From positions 1-8,774 of the forward strand of contig JANMCE010000306.1 of NCBI GenBank assembly GCA_031360915.1: a DNA stretch of 8,774 bases, written 5' to 3'. Under the pieces are notes generated by a model that saw only the letters and a list, made by a program, of their open reading frames with translations, was not told the origin of the DNA and searched no databases. The translations under genes were made by a program, and so were the position numbers. The number at the start of each line of letters is the position of its first letter. Within the stretch, counting starts at the first letter, position 1. The DNA is from JANMCE01 sp031360915 (GTDB taxonomy: Bacteria; Actinomycetota; Acidimicrobiia; Acidimicrobiales; Ilumatobacteraceae). Below are positions 1 through 6,322 of the stretch, in pieces.

Positions 1-465
1 GGCGGCATTGCTTTCCTCGGTCTGCTCGTGGCGCTCGATGGTTCGAAAGCGGGGGCGGCGGTGCTCTCCGCCGCCGTCGGTGTGGCGGCGTCGGTAGGAC
101 GTCTGGCGTTTGACGCCATCGTCCAGCGAGATGCGCCCGAAGCCAACCGTGGTCGAGCATTCGCACGCTTCGAGACCCGTTTCCAGGTGGCCTGGGTGGC
201 GGCCGCGTTCGTGCCGGTCGTCATCCACCTGCCCGCCCGGGTCGGCCTGCTCTGCGTTGGTCTGCTTGCCGTTGCCGGTCTGGTGTCGTTCCTACTCGGC
301 ACCCGCGTGGCGCGCGAGCGCGGGCAGCAACGCGTCGGCCTTCTGGCCCGTTCCCGCCAGGAAATCTCGAAACGCCGAGCGCAGGAGTTAGGTCGATCCG
401 CTAAACCGAAACGCTCCCACAAAGCAACGCCCGACCGACCGCCATCATCGCGGCCGAGCCCCTAG
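1..465 (+). CDS. MFS transporter, C-terminal part (5' end outside window)
   Basis: The frame is open from base 1 to a TAG at 463-465, giving the last 154 residues of a longer membrane protein; the start lies upstream of the window. Hydrophobic segments are seen at about residues 17-38, 61-77 and 81-100 of the visible part. Between the first two lies a cytoplasmic loop with QRDAPEANRGRAFARFETRF, which I recognise as a conserved loop of an actinobacterial major facilitator family. The last ~50 residues form a basic, hydrophilic tail rich in Arg, Lys, Ser and Pro, likely cytoplasmic. The substrate cannot be told from this fragment. It runs convergently into the DUF2342 gene with only 21 bases between the two stop codons and no clear terminator hairpin. 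The family call rests on the loop motif and membrane pattern; an unrelated transporter class is possible but less likely. Confidence 0.8.
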   Translation, partial: GGIAFLGLLVALDGSKAGAAVLSAAVGVAASVGRLAFDAIVQRDAPEANRGRAFARFETRFQVAWVAAAFVPVVIHLPARVGLLCVGLLAVAGLVSFLLGTRVARERGQQRVGLLARSRQEISKRRAQELGRSAKPKRSHKATPDRPPSSRPSP

Positions 466-486
466 AAGGAGTATCGGTCGGGAGCG

Positions 487-1698
487 TCAGTCGGGGTCGT
501 CGGTGAGAGAGAGGCGGGCCAGCCAAAGACCGGGGGCGTCGAGTTCGGCTGGCGTCGGGAGGTTCACGGCGGACTGCAGCAGCATGGACAGGTTCTCCGG
601 CTCGCGCTCGATGACACCCTTGACGAACGCGGCACCCCGATCAACCTGAGCACGGCCGATCCGCAGGCCGAGGAGCTGGTCGACGAACTGGTCGGAATGA
701 GACGGCTCCAACCGACGGCGGCGAACCGCTTCCGATACGGCGCTGCCGGGGCCGATGAGTCGAGCCGCAGCACGGTCGACCGCGTGGTCGATGTAGCCCA
801 CGATGACCGCCACGAGCGCGTCGAGCCGGGGTACGAGTGCCTGCTGTTCCGGCGTGGTGGCCGCGCCGAGCAGCAGTTCGGGTCGACTGAACACGGCCTG
901 TAGTTGTTGCGTTGGGTCGCCGCTGCCGTCTTCTAAATCGCCGAGGGCACGGGCCAACGAGTCGGGGTCGGGCCGGAATGTTTTGGCGTAAGACGTGAGT
1001 AGATCGGCGAGCGCCTCTTTGATGTGCGGCACCCGCAGCACCGCATGGCTGGTGAGCTGATGTACGCAGACCCACAATCGCAGGCCTTCTTGATCGAGAC
1101 TCCAGTCCTCGCCGAACGAATCGATGCGGGCGGACACCACCTGGATCTCATCCGAGGTCGGACGAGGGATGGGCAGGTCGTAGTCCCCAAAGGACCGTTG
1201 CGACAGGTGACCCACCAACGAACCGGCGGCCATGCCCAGCATGACCGGGCTCATCATCGACATGAGACCCTGCATCATGGCCGCGGTCGGGTCTGGGTCG
1301 GTGTCATCGGTGGGAAGTTTGCTCGGGTGAAGTGATGTGGCCAGATGCTCGAACAAGGGCTTGTAGGCGTCGAGGGAGTGCTGCGACCACTGCGCAGCGG
1401 TGACCGGCAGGATGCGAACGGGGCGTCCGTCGTTGGTGAGCTCAAGCCCGGTGATGTCACGCACGTGCATGTCGGCCAGCGACGAGAGGTGCTCGTAGGA
1501 AATTCTTACGGTCGGCTCGATGTTGCCCATCTCGCCGTCGGTTGTTGCAATGGAATGGGCGAATTGGCGGGCCGAGTCCCAGTGCAGCGAACCCTGCGAT
1601 TGCATCATGCGGGCCAGATCACCGAAAAACGGCATCGCGCCGAAGGGATTACCACCGAAGGGGTCTCGATCCGGATGTTCGTCGCTCACGCCCAGCAT
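487..1698 (-). CDS. DUF2342 zincin-like protein (putative zinc metalloprotease fold, degenerate HExxH)
   Basis: A 403-residue protein of the DUF2342 / zincin_2 family of Actinobacteria. Family marks are an N-terminal Gly/Pro/Phe/Met-rich stretch, a Met-rich segment at about residues 143-165 (MSMMSPVMLGMAAGSLVG), then LSQRSFGDYDLPIPRP, and the region around LRLWVCVHQLTSHAVLRVPH (about residues 206-225). Family members usually carry a HExxH zinc site there; here residues 213-218 read HQLTSH, so the Glu is Gln and the second His of the motif is Ser. Peptidase activity is therefore doubtful. The ATG at 1698 is chosen because GAGG (1705-1708) sits six bases upstream and because the family N-terminus begins here; the frame stays open to 2046, but that extension is antisense to the SDR gene and looks random. 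It is divergent from the SDR gene, with 48 bases between starts. The cellular role of the family is not settled. Confidence 0.85.
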   Translation of the reverse strand: MLGVSDEHPDRDPFGGNPFGAMPFFGDLARMMQSQGSLHWDSARQFAHSIATTDGEMGNIEPTVRISYEHLSSLADMHVRDITGLELTNDGRPVRILPVTAAQWSQHSLDAYKPLFEHLATSLHPSKLPTDDTDPDPTAAMMQGLMSMMSPVMLGMAAGSLVGHLSQRSFGDYDLPIPRPTSDEIQVVSARIDSFGEDWSLDQEGLRLWVCVHQLTSHAVLRVPHIKEALADLLTSYAKTFRPDPDSLARALGDLEDGSGDPTQQLQAVFSRPELLLGAATTPEQQALVPRLDALVAVIVGYIDHAVDRAAARLIGPGSAVSEAVRRRRLEPSHSDQFVDQLLGLRIGRAQVDRGAAFVKGVIEREPENLSMLLQSAVNLPTPAELDAPGLWLARLSLTDDPD

Positions 1699-1746
1699 GG
1701 TATGCCTCGGATCGGTCAAGATGTCGGGCGCGACGACGAGGTGATG

Positions 1747-2790
1747 ATGACAACGATGGCGAAACAGCTGGTAATGGGGGACGTGGTAGTCATCACTGGT
1801 GCCCGCAGCGCGATTGGCCAGCGTGTCGTGCGCACCCTGTCGAACGATCCGCATGTCTTCGAAGTCCGCACCATCGACAGCGCGCCGGTTGATGACGACG
1901 AGTCCCTCGCGTCGGCGCTGGCCGGCGCAACGGTGCTGATCCACCTCATGTTTGTGGACGACACCGAATGGCGACCGCGGGGAAGCGAGCGGGACAACGT
2001 CGGTGGTGCCCGTCGGTTGCTCTCGCTGGCCACCGAAGTCCATCACGTCGTCGGGCTGTCGTCGGCCCTCGTCTATGGCGCCTGGCCCAATAACCCGGCC
2101 CCCCTCACCGAGGACGCTCCGCTACGCCCCAACCCCGATTTCGCCTACGCGGTGCAGCGGGCCCAGATTGAGCAGCTGTTGGCCGACTGGGTGAACGAGC
2201 GGCCCGACCGTACGGCCACCGTGTTGCGGCCCTGCCTCACCCTCAGCCGAGACAACGACGGCGGATGGATCGCCCGCTCGCTGGCTGCCGCGGCTGGTGC
2301 CCGCCTCGGCGAGGAAGACCCGCCCGCCCAATTCCTCCACATGGATGACTTGGCATCAGCCATCGACCTGGCGCGTCGCGAACGGCTTGACGGCCCGTAC
2401 AACGTTGCACCCGACGGCTGGGTGCCGGGTGAAACGGTTCGCGCGCTTGCCGGTGCCCGACCCCGATTGAGACTGCCTGCTGCCGTCACCGGTCGGCTGG
2501 CCGAATGGCAGTGGAAGTTTCAGCAGGGCCCTGTTCCGCCCGGGCTGTTACCGTACGCGTCGTCCACCTGGGTGATAGCGAACGACCGGTTGAAGTCGGC
2601 CGGTTGGAAGCCGCGCAAGACCAACGAGCAAGCCTACGTGGCGGGCACGGAAGCTCGTTGGTGGACGCTGCTAACGCCGAAGCGCAAACAGGAACTGGCC
2701 CTTGGTGGGGTTATCGGGTTGGGAGCACTGGTTGCGCTGGCGAGCTCGTTGTTGTTCCGACGGATACTGCGGCGCCGGGCTTCGCGCTGA
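1747..2790 (+). CDS. NAD-dependent epimerase/dehydratase-like SDR protein with C-terminal membrane anchor
   Basis: A 347-residue extended-SDR-like protein. The Rossmann start is DVVVITGARSAIGQR (about residues 11-25), followed by a typical 'ATVLIHL' strand (about 61-67), 'GLSSALVYG' (about 103-111) and the catalytic helix with YAVQR at 134-138. The usual TGxxGxxG has Ser at its middle Gly, and the YxxxK lysine is Arg, so the chemistry may be altered or lost. Residues about 317-337 form one hydrophobic helix followed by the basic tail RRILRRRASR, so the protein is probably anchored to the inner membrane with its enzyme domain in the cytoplasm. Start codons are possible at 1744, 1747, 1756 and 1774; I chose 1747 because GAGG (1738-1741) lies five bases before it. 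The gene converges on the PDZ gene with an 80-base overlap. The substrate is unknown; a nucleotide sugar or other lipid-linked substrate would be guesswork. Confidence 0.83.
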   Translation: MTTMAKQLVMGDVVVITGARSAIGQRVVRTLSNDPHVFEVRTIDSAPVDDDESLASALAGATVLIHLMFVDDTEWRPRGSERDNVGGARRLLSLATEVHHVVGLSSALVYGAWPNNPAPLTEDAPLRPNPDFAYAVQRAQIEQLLADWVNERPDRTATVLRPCLTLSRDNDGGWIARSLAAAAGARLGEEDPPAQFLHMDDLASAIDLARRERLDGPYNVAPDGWVPGETVRALAGARPRLRLPAAVTGRLAEWQWKFQQGPVPPGLLPYASSTWVIANDRLKSAGWKPRKTNEQAYVAGTEARWWTLLTPKRKQELALGGVIGLGALVALASSLLFRRILRRRASR

Positions 2791-3856
2791 GCGTTATCTT
2801 CATGTTGTGGGTTTGACCCGCGGTGATGACTCGAAGCTCCACTGTGTCTTTGGCTGAGTAACGGCGCAGCGTGACGGCAAGTGACCACATCGAGGTCACG
2901 GGCTGACCGTCGATGGCCATCACGATGTCACCGGTTTTGAGCATGTGATCGGCGGGCGAGCCTTTGGTGACGTTGTCGACCTGCACTCCAACGGGCTCGT
3001 CGATACCGCCGATGCCGAGCCAAGGCATGGCGCTCTCGCCGTCGTCTGCCGCGGCGCGTGCCAGGCCGATGGCGACATCGGTAGGAATAGCGATCAGTTG
3101 ACCGTCGTTCTGTCGGCGCAGGCCGAGCGCCACGATTTTGCCGTCCTGCCACAGCACGGAGTTCGTGGCGTCGAGCGAGCCGGCCGTGCGCACGATCACG
3201 ACGGGGGTACTCGGCTCGTTAACGTCGTCGAGCTGCACCATGCCGAGGGCGGAGATCTCTCCGGTAGTCGAGCCGTCGGCGGTCATCACCTGGACAGAGG
3301 CGCCCAGCTTCAGGCTCATGCAGCTCCCGAGCGGCGAGAGCGGAGCGTTCGGCGAACCCTGCACAACGGCCAGTTGGCTCTGCGTGGCCTTCTTCACCGG
3401 TAGATTCGTTGCCGTGCTGCTCGCATCGGCTGAATCGGAAACCGAGTGGGCCTTGTTCAACCCAGCCAGGCTGGTAACGATGGTGCCGAGCCCGTCCAGC
3501 ACAAGGGCCGGAATGGAGCGGCGACCGTTGCCGTCATCGACGACCAGCGTGTAGAGGTGCTTGAGCTGCTCGTCGATGGTGGTGACCGGATAGCCGAATC
3601 CGGTGCCTTGTGCGGTGCGGCTATTTTGACGGCCCGAGACCACAACGGTGGCAACCGTGGTGGCGATGACGGTCACGACCAGCGCGACACCGAACGACGC
3701 AACGAGGGTGCGGAATGGGAATCCGACTGCCGGCTCCGGCTCAAGCGTGATGACTCTGGCCTGGATCTCGGACGGATGACGCCACGCACGGTCGGGTGGT
3801 GGCCCAGGCGACCATGACGTCGCTGCATCGTCGTCAAACTCCTCGTCGCCCTCCAC
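2711..3856 (-). CDS. Membrane-anchored HtrA-like protein with PDZ domain, probably a pseudoprotease
   Basis: A 381-residue protein: an acidic N-terminus with the actinobacterial motif DRAWRHPSE (residues 22-30), one transmembrane helix (about 49-74), a trypsin-fold-like extracytoplasmic region (about 80-270) and a PDZ domain (about 277-358, with PWLGIGG, GSPADH, LKTGDIVMAIDGQPV). In HtrA/DegP proteases one expects TNxHV, DLAV and GNSGGPL; here the equivalents are VTSLAG, no clear Asp motif, and ATNSVLWQDGKIVALG. The His is absent and the Ser loop is rewritten and shortened, so I expect binding rather than cleavage. Start: GTG at 3856, because the -10-like TACGAT at 3870-3865 ends eight bases upstream and the known family N-terminus begins close after; the frame is open to 3946, but that would run through the promoter and into moaE. 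Its last 26 codons overlap the SDR gene. A role in envelope stress or protein quality control is inference. Confidence 0.84.
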   Translation of the reverse strand: MEGDEEFDDDAATSWSPGPPPDRAWRHPSEIQARVITLEPEPAVGFPFRTLVASFGVALVVTVIATTVATVVVSGRQNSRTAQGTGFGYPVTTIDEQLKHLYTLVVDDGNGRRSIPALVLDGLGTIVTSLAGLNKAHSVSDSADASSTATNLPVKKATQSQLAVVQGSPNAPLSPLGSCMSLKLGASVQVMTADGSTTGEISALGMVQLDDVNEPSTPVVIVRTAGSLDATNSVLWQDGKIVALGLRRQNDGQLIAIPTDVAIGLARAAADDGESAMPWLGIGGIDEPVGVQVDNVTKGSPADHMLKTGDIVMAIDGQPVTSMWSLAVTLRRYSAKDTVELRVITAGQTHNMKITLSAKPGAAVSVGTTTSSPAQPVLPTR

Positions 3857-3864
3857 GACGCAGC

Positions 3865-3870
3865 ATCGTA
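3865..3870 (-). promoter_or_regulatory. -10 element (TACGAT) of the PDZ protein gene
   Basis: Read on the minus strand, TACGAT ends eight bases before the GTG at 3856. This fits the TANNNT -10 of actinobacterial sigma-70 promoters and predicts a transcript with almost no leader, consistent with the lack of a Shine-Dalgarno sequence. No convincing -35 box is seen. It is one half of a perfect nine-base inverted repeat (AGCATCGTA, 3862-3870) with the moaE promoter. Confidence 0.5.
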
Positions 3871-3928
3871 CTGTGTGGTTGCTCTCAGTTGTCCGCGCGG
3901 GGTTAGCGTTCCGAGGTGGTCGGGTCGC

Positions 3929-3934
3929 TACGAT
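3929..3934 (+). promoter_or_regulatory. -10 element (TACGAT) of the moaE-mreB unit, leaderless start
   Basis: TACGAT is followed by six bases and then GTG at 3941, so transcription would begin at or next to the first base of the start codon. There is no Shine-Dalgarno at a usable distance (GAGG at 3913-3916 is about 24 bases away), which favours leaderless translation. The -35 region is not recognisable. The nine bases TACGATGCT (3929-3937) are repeated inverted at 3862-3870 in the opposite promoter. Confidence 0.55.
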
Positions 3935-3940
3935 GCTTTC

Positions 3941-4438
3941 GTGCAAGTTCCTTCCTCCGGCGATACATGGTGCGGCCTCACCTCAGACCCGCTCCCTGTC
4001 GGCGCGGTATACGACTGGTGCGTGCAGCCGAACTGTGGGGCGGTCGTTTTGTTCTCGGGCACCGTGCGCGACCATGCGACCGACAGCACCGGAGCGTTTC
4101 GTGATGGCGTCGAGCACCTGATTTACGAGGCGTACGAGGAACAGGTCATCCCCACCTTTGCAGCAATTGCCGCTGAGGCTCGGGCGACGTGGCCCACTCT
4201 TGGGCGCATCGTTTTACTGCACCGCGTCGGCAAGCTGGAGCTTGGCGACTCATCGGTGCTGGTTGCCGTGTCGTCTCCGCATCGGCCTGAAGCATTTGAG
4301 GCAGCCCGGTTCGGTATCGATGGGCTGAAGCGCTCGGCGCCGATCTGGAAGCAGGAAAGCTGGGAAGGCGGACAGGACTGGGGACTTGGTGCCCACGCGA
4401 TCGAGCCTGTGCGGCCAACCTCGGTGGATGCTCCGTAG
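3941..4438 (+). CDS. moaE: Molybdopterin synthase catalytic (large) subunit MoaE
   Basis: A 165-residue MoaE. With the small subunit MoaD it transfers two sulfurs to precursor Z (cPMP), forming molybdopterin for molybdoenzymes in the cytoplasm. Family hallmarks are present: GAVVLFSGTVRDH (about residues 33-45), LIYEAYEE, GRIVLLHRVGKLELGDSSVLVAV (in two parts, about 88-110), SSPHRPEAFEAARF (111-124) and LKRSAPIWKQES (129-140). By alignment with E. coli MoaE from memory, the active-site lysines K119 and K126 correspond to K130 and K137, and R39, H103 and R104 to R43, H114 and R115; all are kept. Length is near the usual 150. The start GTG at 3941 is chosen from the adjacent -10 box; a GTG at 3875 would add 22 unlike residues. 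No moaD or other moa gene is in the window. The TAG stop overlaps the GTG of mreB by one base (TAGTG), implying translational coupling. Confidence 0.95.
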   Translation: MQVPSSGDTWCGLTSDPLPVGAVYDWCVQPNCGAVVLFSGTVRDHATDSTGAFRDGVEHLIYEAYEEQVIPTFAAIAAEARATWPTLGRIVLLHRVGKLELGDSSVLVAVSSPHRPEAFEAARFGIDGLKRSAPIWKQESWEGGQDWGLGAHAIEPVRPTSVDAP

Positions 4439-5442
4439 TGGCTCGGGATCTGGCGATTGACTTAGGGACGGCGAACACGCTGGTGTACGCCAAGGGACGC
4501 GGCATCGTGCTGAACGAGCCCTCGGTTATAGCGCTCAACAGTCAGAGCGGCGAAGTGCTCGCCACCGGCCATGAGGCCTGGCAGATGATCGGTCGTACGC
4601 CGGGTTACATCGTGGCAGTGCGTCCGTTGCGCGGCGGCGCCATCACCGACTTCGACGTCACTGAGAAAATGATTCGGTTGCTTTTGCAACGAGTTGGCGT
4701 GTCCCGCTTCAACCGTCCGCGGGTCGTCATCTGTGTACCGTCGGCCATCACCGAGGTGGAAAAGCGCGCCGTCACCGAAGCGGCGCGGCGAGCGGGTGCG
4801 GCTGATCCGCAGCTCATCGAGCAGCCCATGGCCGCGGCCATCGGTGCCGGACTCCCCATCGAAGAGCCCATCGGCAACATGGTCATCGACATTGGTGGTG
4901 GCACCAGCGAAACCGCATGCATTTCGCTCGGCGGCATCGTGGCTCTCGAAGCAGTGCGCGTCGGTTCCTTCGACATCGACTCGGCTATCCAGTCGTTCGT
5001 GCGTCGCGAATACGGCATTGCCATTGGTGAGCGCACGGCGGAAGAAATCAAGGTTGCGATCGGCTCGGCCGACCCGACCCCCGATGAGACCTACGCCGAG
5101 GTTCGTGGGCGTGACCTCATGACGGGCCTGCCCAAGACTGTCACGCTCACCCCGCTGGAGGTGCGCGAAGCGATCGAAGAAGTCGTGGTGGCAATCGTCG
5201 ATTCCGTGGTGCGCTGCCTGTCGAAAGCGCCACCTGAACTGTCGCAGGACTTTCTGCTGCGCGGCATCAACTTGGTCGGTGGTGGTGGCATGCTGCGCGG
5301 CCTCGACACCCGCCTCGAACGAGAGACCCGCGTGCCCGTGCGTATCGTGGAGGCCCCGCTCGAGTCGGTCGTGCTCGGCGCCGGTCACTGCATCGAAAAC
5401 TGGGACGCCCTGAAGGGCATGTTCATGGGTGCCCGCCGCTAG
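4438..5442 (+). CDS. mreB: MreB/Mbl-type bacterial actin, rod shape-determining protein
   Basis: A 334-residue MreB, full family length. MreB forms ATP-dependent antiparallel filaments under the membrane that guide the cell-wall elongation machinery. All nucleotide-binding actin-fold motifs are visible: phosphate 1 IDLGTANTLVY (7-17), LIEQPMAAAIGAG (126-138, connect 1), phosphate 2 DIGGGTSE (151-158), the IGERTAEEIK helix (196-205), PPEL (265-268) and the adenosine motif GGGGMLRGLD (281-290). Position 129 is Gln where other MreBs I know have the catalytic Glu (E131 of Thermotoga maritima). The N-terminus is short (MARDLAIDLG) with no clear amphipathic helix. The start GTG at 4438 overlaps the moaE stop, so expression probably depends on moaE translation; no separate Shine-Dalgarno is obvious. 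mreC, mreD, rodA and PBP2 genes are not present here, so it is an orphan copy within this window; it could be the main mreB or a paralog (Mbl). Confidence 0.96.
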   Translation: MARDLAIDLGTANTLVYAKGRGIVLNEPSVIALNSQSGEVLATGHEAWQMIGRTPGYIVAVRPLRGGAITDFDVTEKMIRLLLQRVGVSRFNRPRVVICVPSAITEVEKRAVTEAARRAGAADPQLIEQPMAAAIGAGLPIEEPIGNMVIDIGGGTSETACISLGGIVALEAVRVGSFDIDSAIQSFVRREYGIAIGERTAEEIKVAIGSADPTPDETYAEVRGRDLMTGLPKTVTLTPLEVREAIEEVVVAIVDSVVRCLSKAPPELSQDFLLRGINLVGGGGMLRGLDTRLERETRVPVRIVEAPLESVVLGAGHCIENWDALKGMFMGARR

Positions 5443-5453
5443 AGGGGTCCTCT
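5441..5453. terminator. Possible small hairpin between convergent genes
   Basis: AGAGG-GGT-CCTCT forms a five-base-pair stem with a three-base loop, overlapping the mreB stop and lying inside the 18-base gap before the opposing stop at 5461-5463. No T-run follows on the plus strand; on the minus strand TTTCC precedes it. It is weak and may be chance, but is the only hairpin in this convergent junction. Confidence 0.2.
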
Positions 5454-5460
5454 GCGGAAA

Positions 5461-6165
5461 CTAGGCGCCGACGGTTTGGATCTTGGCGACGGGGACGCGT
5501 AGTGGTTGATCGAGCGTTTCCGAAGGGAACGTAACCGAGCCCGGCCCCGTACTACTGAACACGAAACCCCACTCAATCGACACGCTGGCGAAGAACTTCA
5601 GGTCCTTTGCGTTTTTCGACGTTTCCCGATACGTGTACTGACATTGCTCTACCGCTATCGGCAACGTCGGGCACACGAAAGCCTGACCGTCTGAGGTCCC
5701 TGGATGAAACGTCACCAGTTTCGCTACTGGCTGCACGGAGACAACGAACCCTGACGGCAACGTTGCTGTCGACGCAGGTGCAGTCAGCTGCTCGGGCTTG
5801 AAGTAGATGTTCGTGGGCCACGACCGGTACTGCACACCCACCGGCCCCAACAGCGGCATCTGCTTGCCGATATGGGTCTTCGCGTTGGCGTAGGTGGCCC
5901 AGATCACCGATTCATCGGTGACGATTGCAAACCACCGCATAGTGCCCGTCGGCAGACCGTTGCACACGGACTCTTGCAAGATCGACGTGACATGATCAAC
6001 GACTTTCACCGCGCTCGACGCAATGATTCGCGGATCGTTGATGTCGCAATTCACCCACACGCACACCACCGGCGGCGGACCACCCGCAGCCGAAGTCGAA
6101 TCCGACCCAGCCTGATCCGCCCCGGTCTTGCTCGACCCGCTCCCGTCCAGCGTGCCAGCACCCAC
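5461..6165 (-). CDS. Secreted protein of unknown function, body separated from its signal peptide by a frame change
   Basis: This 234-codon frame starts at GTG 6165 and begins with a Gly/Ser/Ala/Pro-rich linker (through PPPVV, about residues 1-33), then a globular-looking region with five Cys (in VVCVWVNCD, SVCNG, FVCPT and EQCQY), rich in Val, Thr and aromatic residues, ending KIQTVGA. I do not recognise the family. The body has no signal sequence of its own, yet Cys pairs, the low-complexity linker and the neighbouring lipoprotein suggest export. The frame remains open upstream of 6165 for about 15 more codons and meets a TAA near 6205; the signal-peptide frame (see 6182-6322) overlaps it here. 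One extra base in the sequence, for example near 6190-6200, would join them into one 286-residue protein. The GTG at 6165 lacks a Shine-Dalgarno, so independent initiation is unlikely. Either this is a recent frameshift mutation, a sequencing error, or a true frameshift. Confidence 0.7.
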   Translation of the reverse strand: MGAGTLDGSGSSKTGADQAGSDSTSAAGGPPPVVCVWVNCDINDPRIIASSAVKVVDHVTSILQESVCNGLPTGTMRWFAIVTDESVIWATYANAKTHIGKQMPLLGPVGVQYRSWPTNIYFKPEQLTAPASTATLPSGFVVSVQPVAKLVTFHPGTSDGQAFVCPTLPIAVEQCQYTYRETSKNAKDLKFFASVSIEWGFVFSSTGPGSVTFPSETLDQPLRVPVAKIQTVGA

Positions 6166-6181
6166 GACGACCGCAAGACTC

Positions 6182-6322
6182 TCACCGTTGTTCGAAACCG
6201 AAAGCCACCGTCGTTACCGTCGTGCCGCCCGATTTCCCGGGCCCGTCGGCAGCCTTTGCTTGTGCTGAAAGCGACAGACAGATTGCAACGACGACAACGA
6301 CCGAAGCTACTTTGCGGGACAT
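6182..6322 (-). pseudogene. 5' fragment of the secreted-protein gene: signal peptide, then premature stop
   Basis: ATG at 6322 has an excellent ribosome binding site, GAAGGA (6331-6336), eight bases upstream. The encoded 46 residues are a classic Sec signal peptide: MSRK, a Val/Ile/Leu core (V5-L18) and an AKA cleavage site at residues 22-24, followed by a short Gly/Thr-rich stretch and a TGA at 6182-6184. The start overlaps the end of the lipoprotein gene by 16 bases, so the two are translationally coupled. The body of the protein continues in the +1 frame (5461-6165). The reading crosses over between the TAA of the body frame (near 6205) and this TGA. The +1 product across the junction (for example GF then NNGESLAVVV) reads smoothly. 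No prfB-like slippery site or internal Shine-Dalgarno is evident, so I favour an indel over programmed frameshifting. Confidence 0.7.

Noticed and set aside
1345..1746. N-terminal extension of the SDR gene
   Set aside because: This stretch is antisense to the DUF2342 coding region; the SDR fold begins a few residues after 1747.
1699..2046. N-terminal extension of the DUF2342 gene
   Set aside because: The frame is open, but it is antisense to the SDR Rossmann domain; the family N-terminus and GAGG site fit the ATG at 1698.
4462..5388. Long minus-strand open frame (308 codons) opposite mreB
   Set aside because: It is the antisense shadow of a clear MreB; the translation is Arg/His/Asp-rich and resembles no family.
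6165..6210. prfB-like programmed +1 frameshift at CGG-TGA-G
   Set aside because: The P-site Arg codon would re-pair badly on GGT, and there is no upstream Shine-Dalgarno-like stimulator; an indel is simpler, though not proven.
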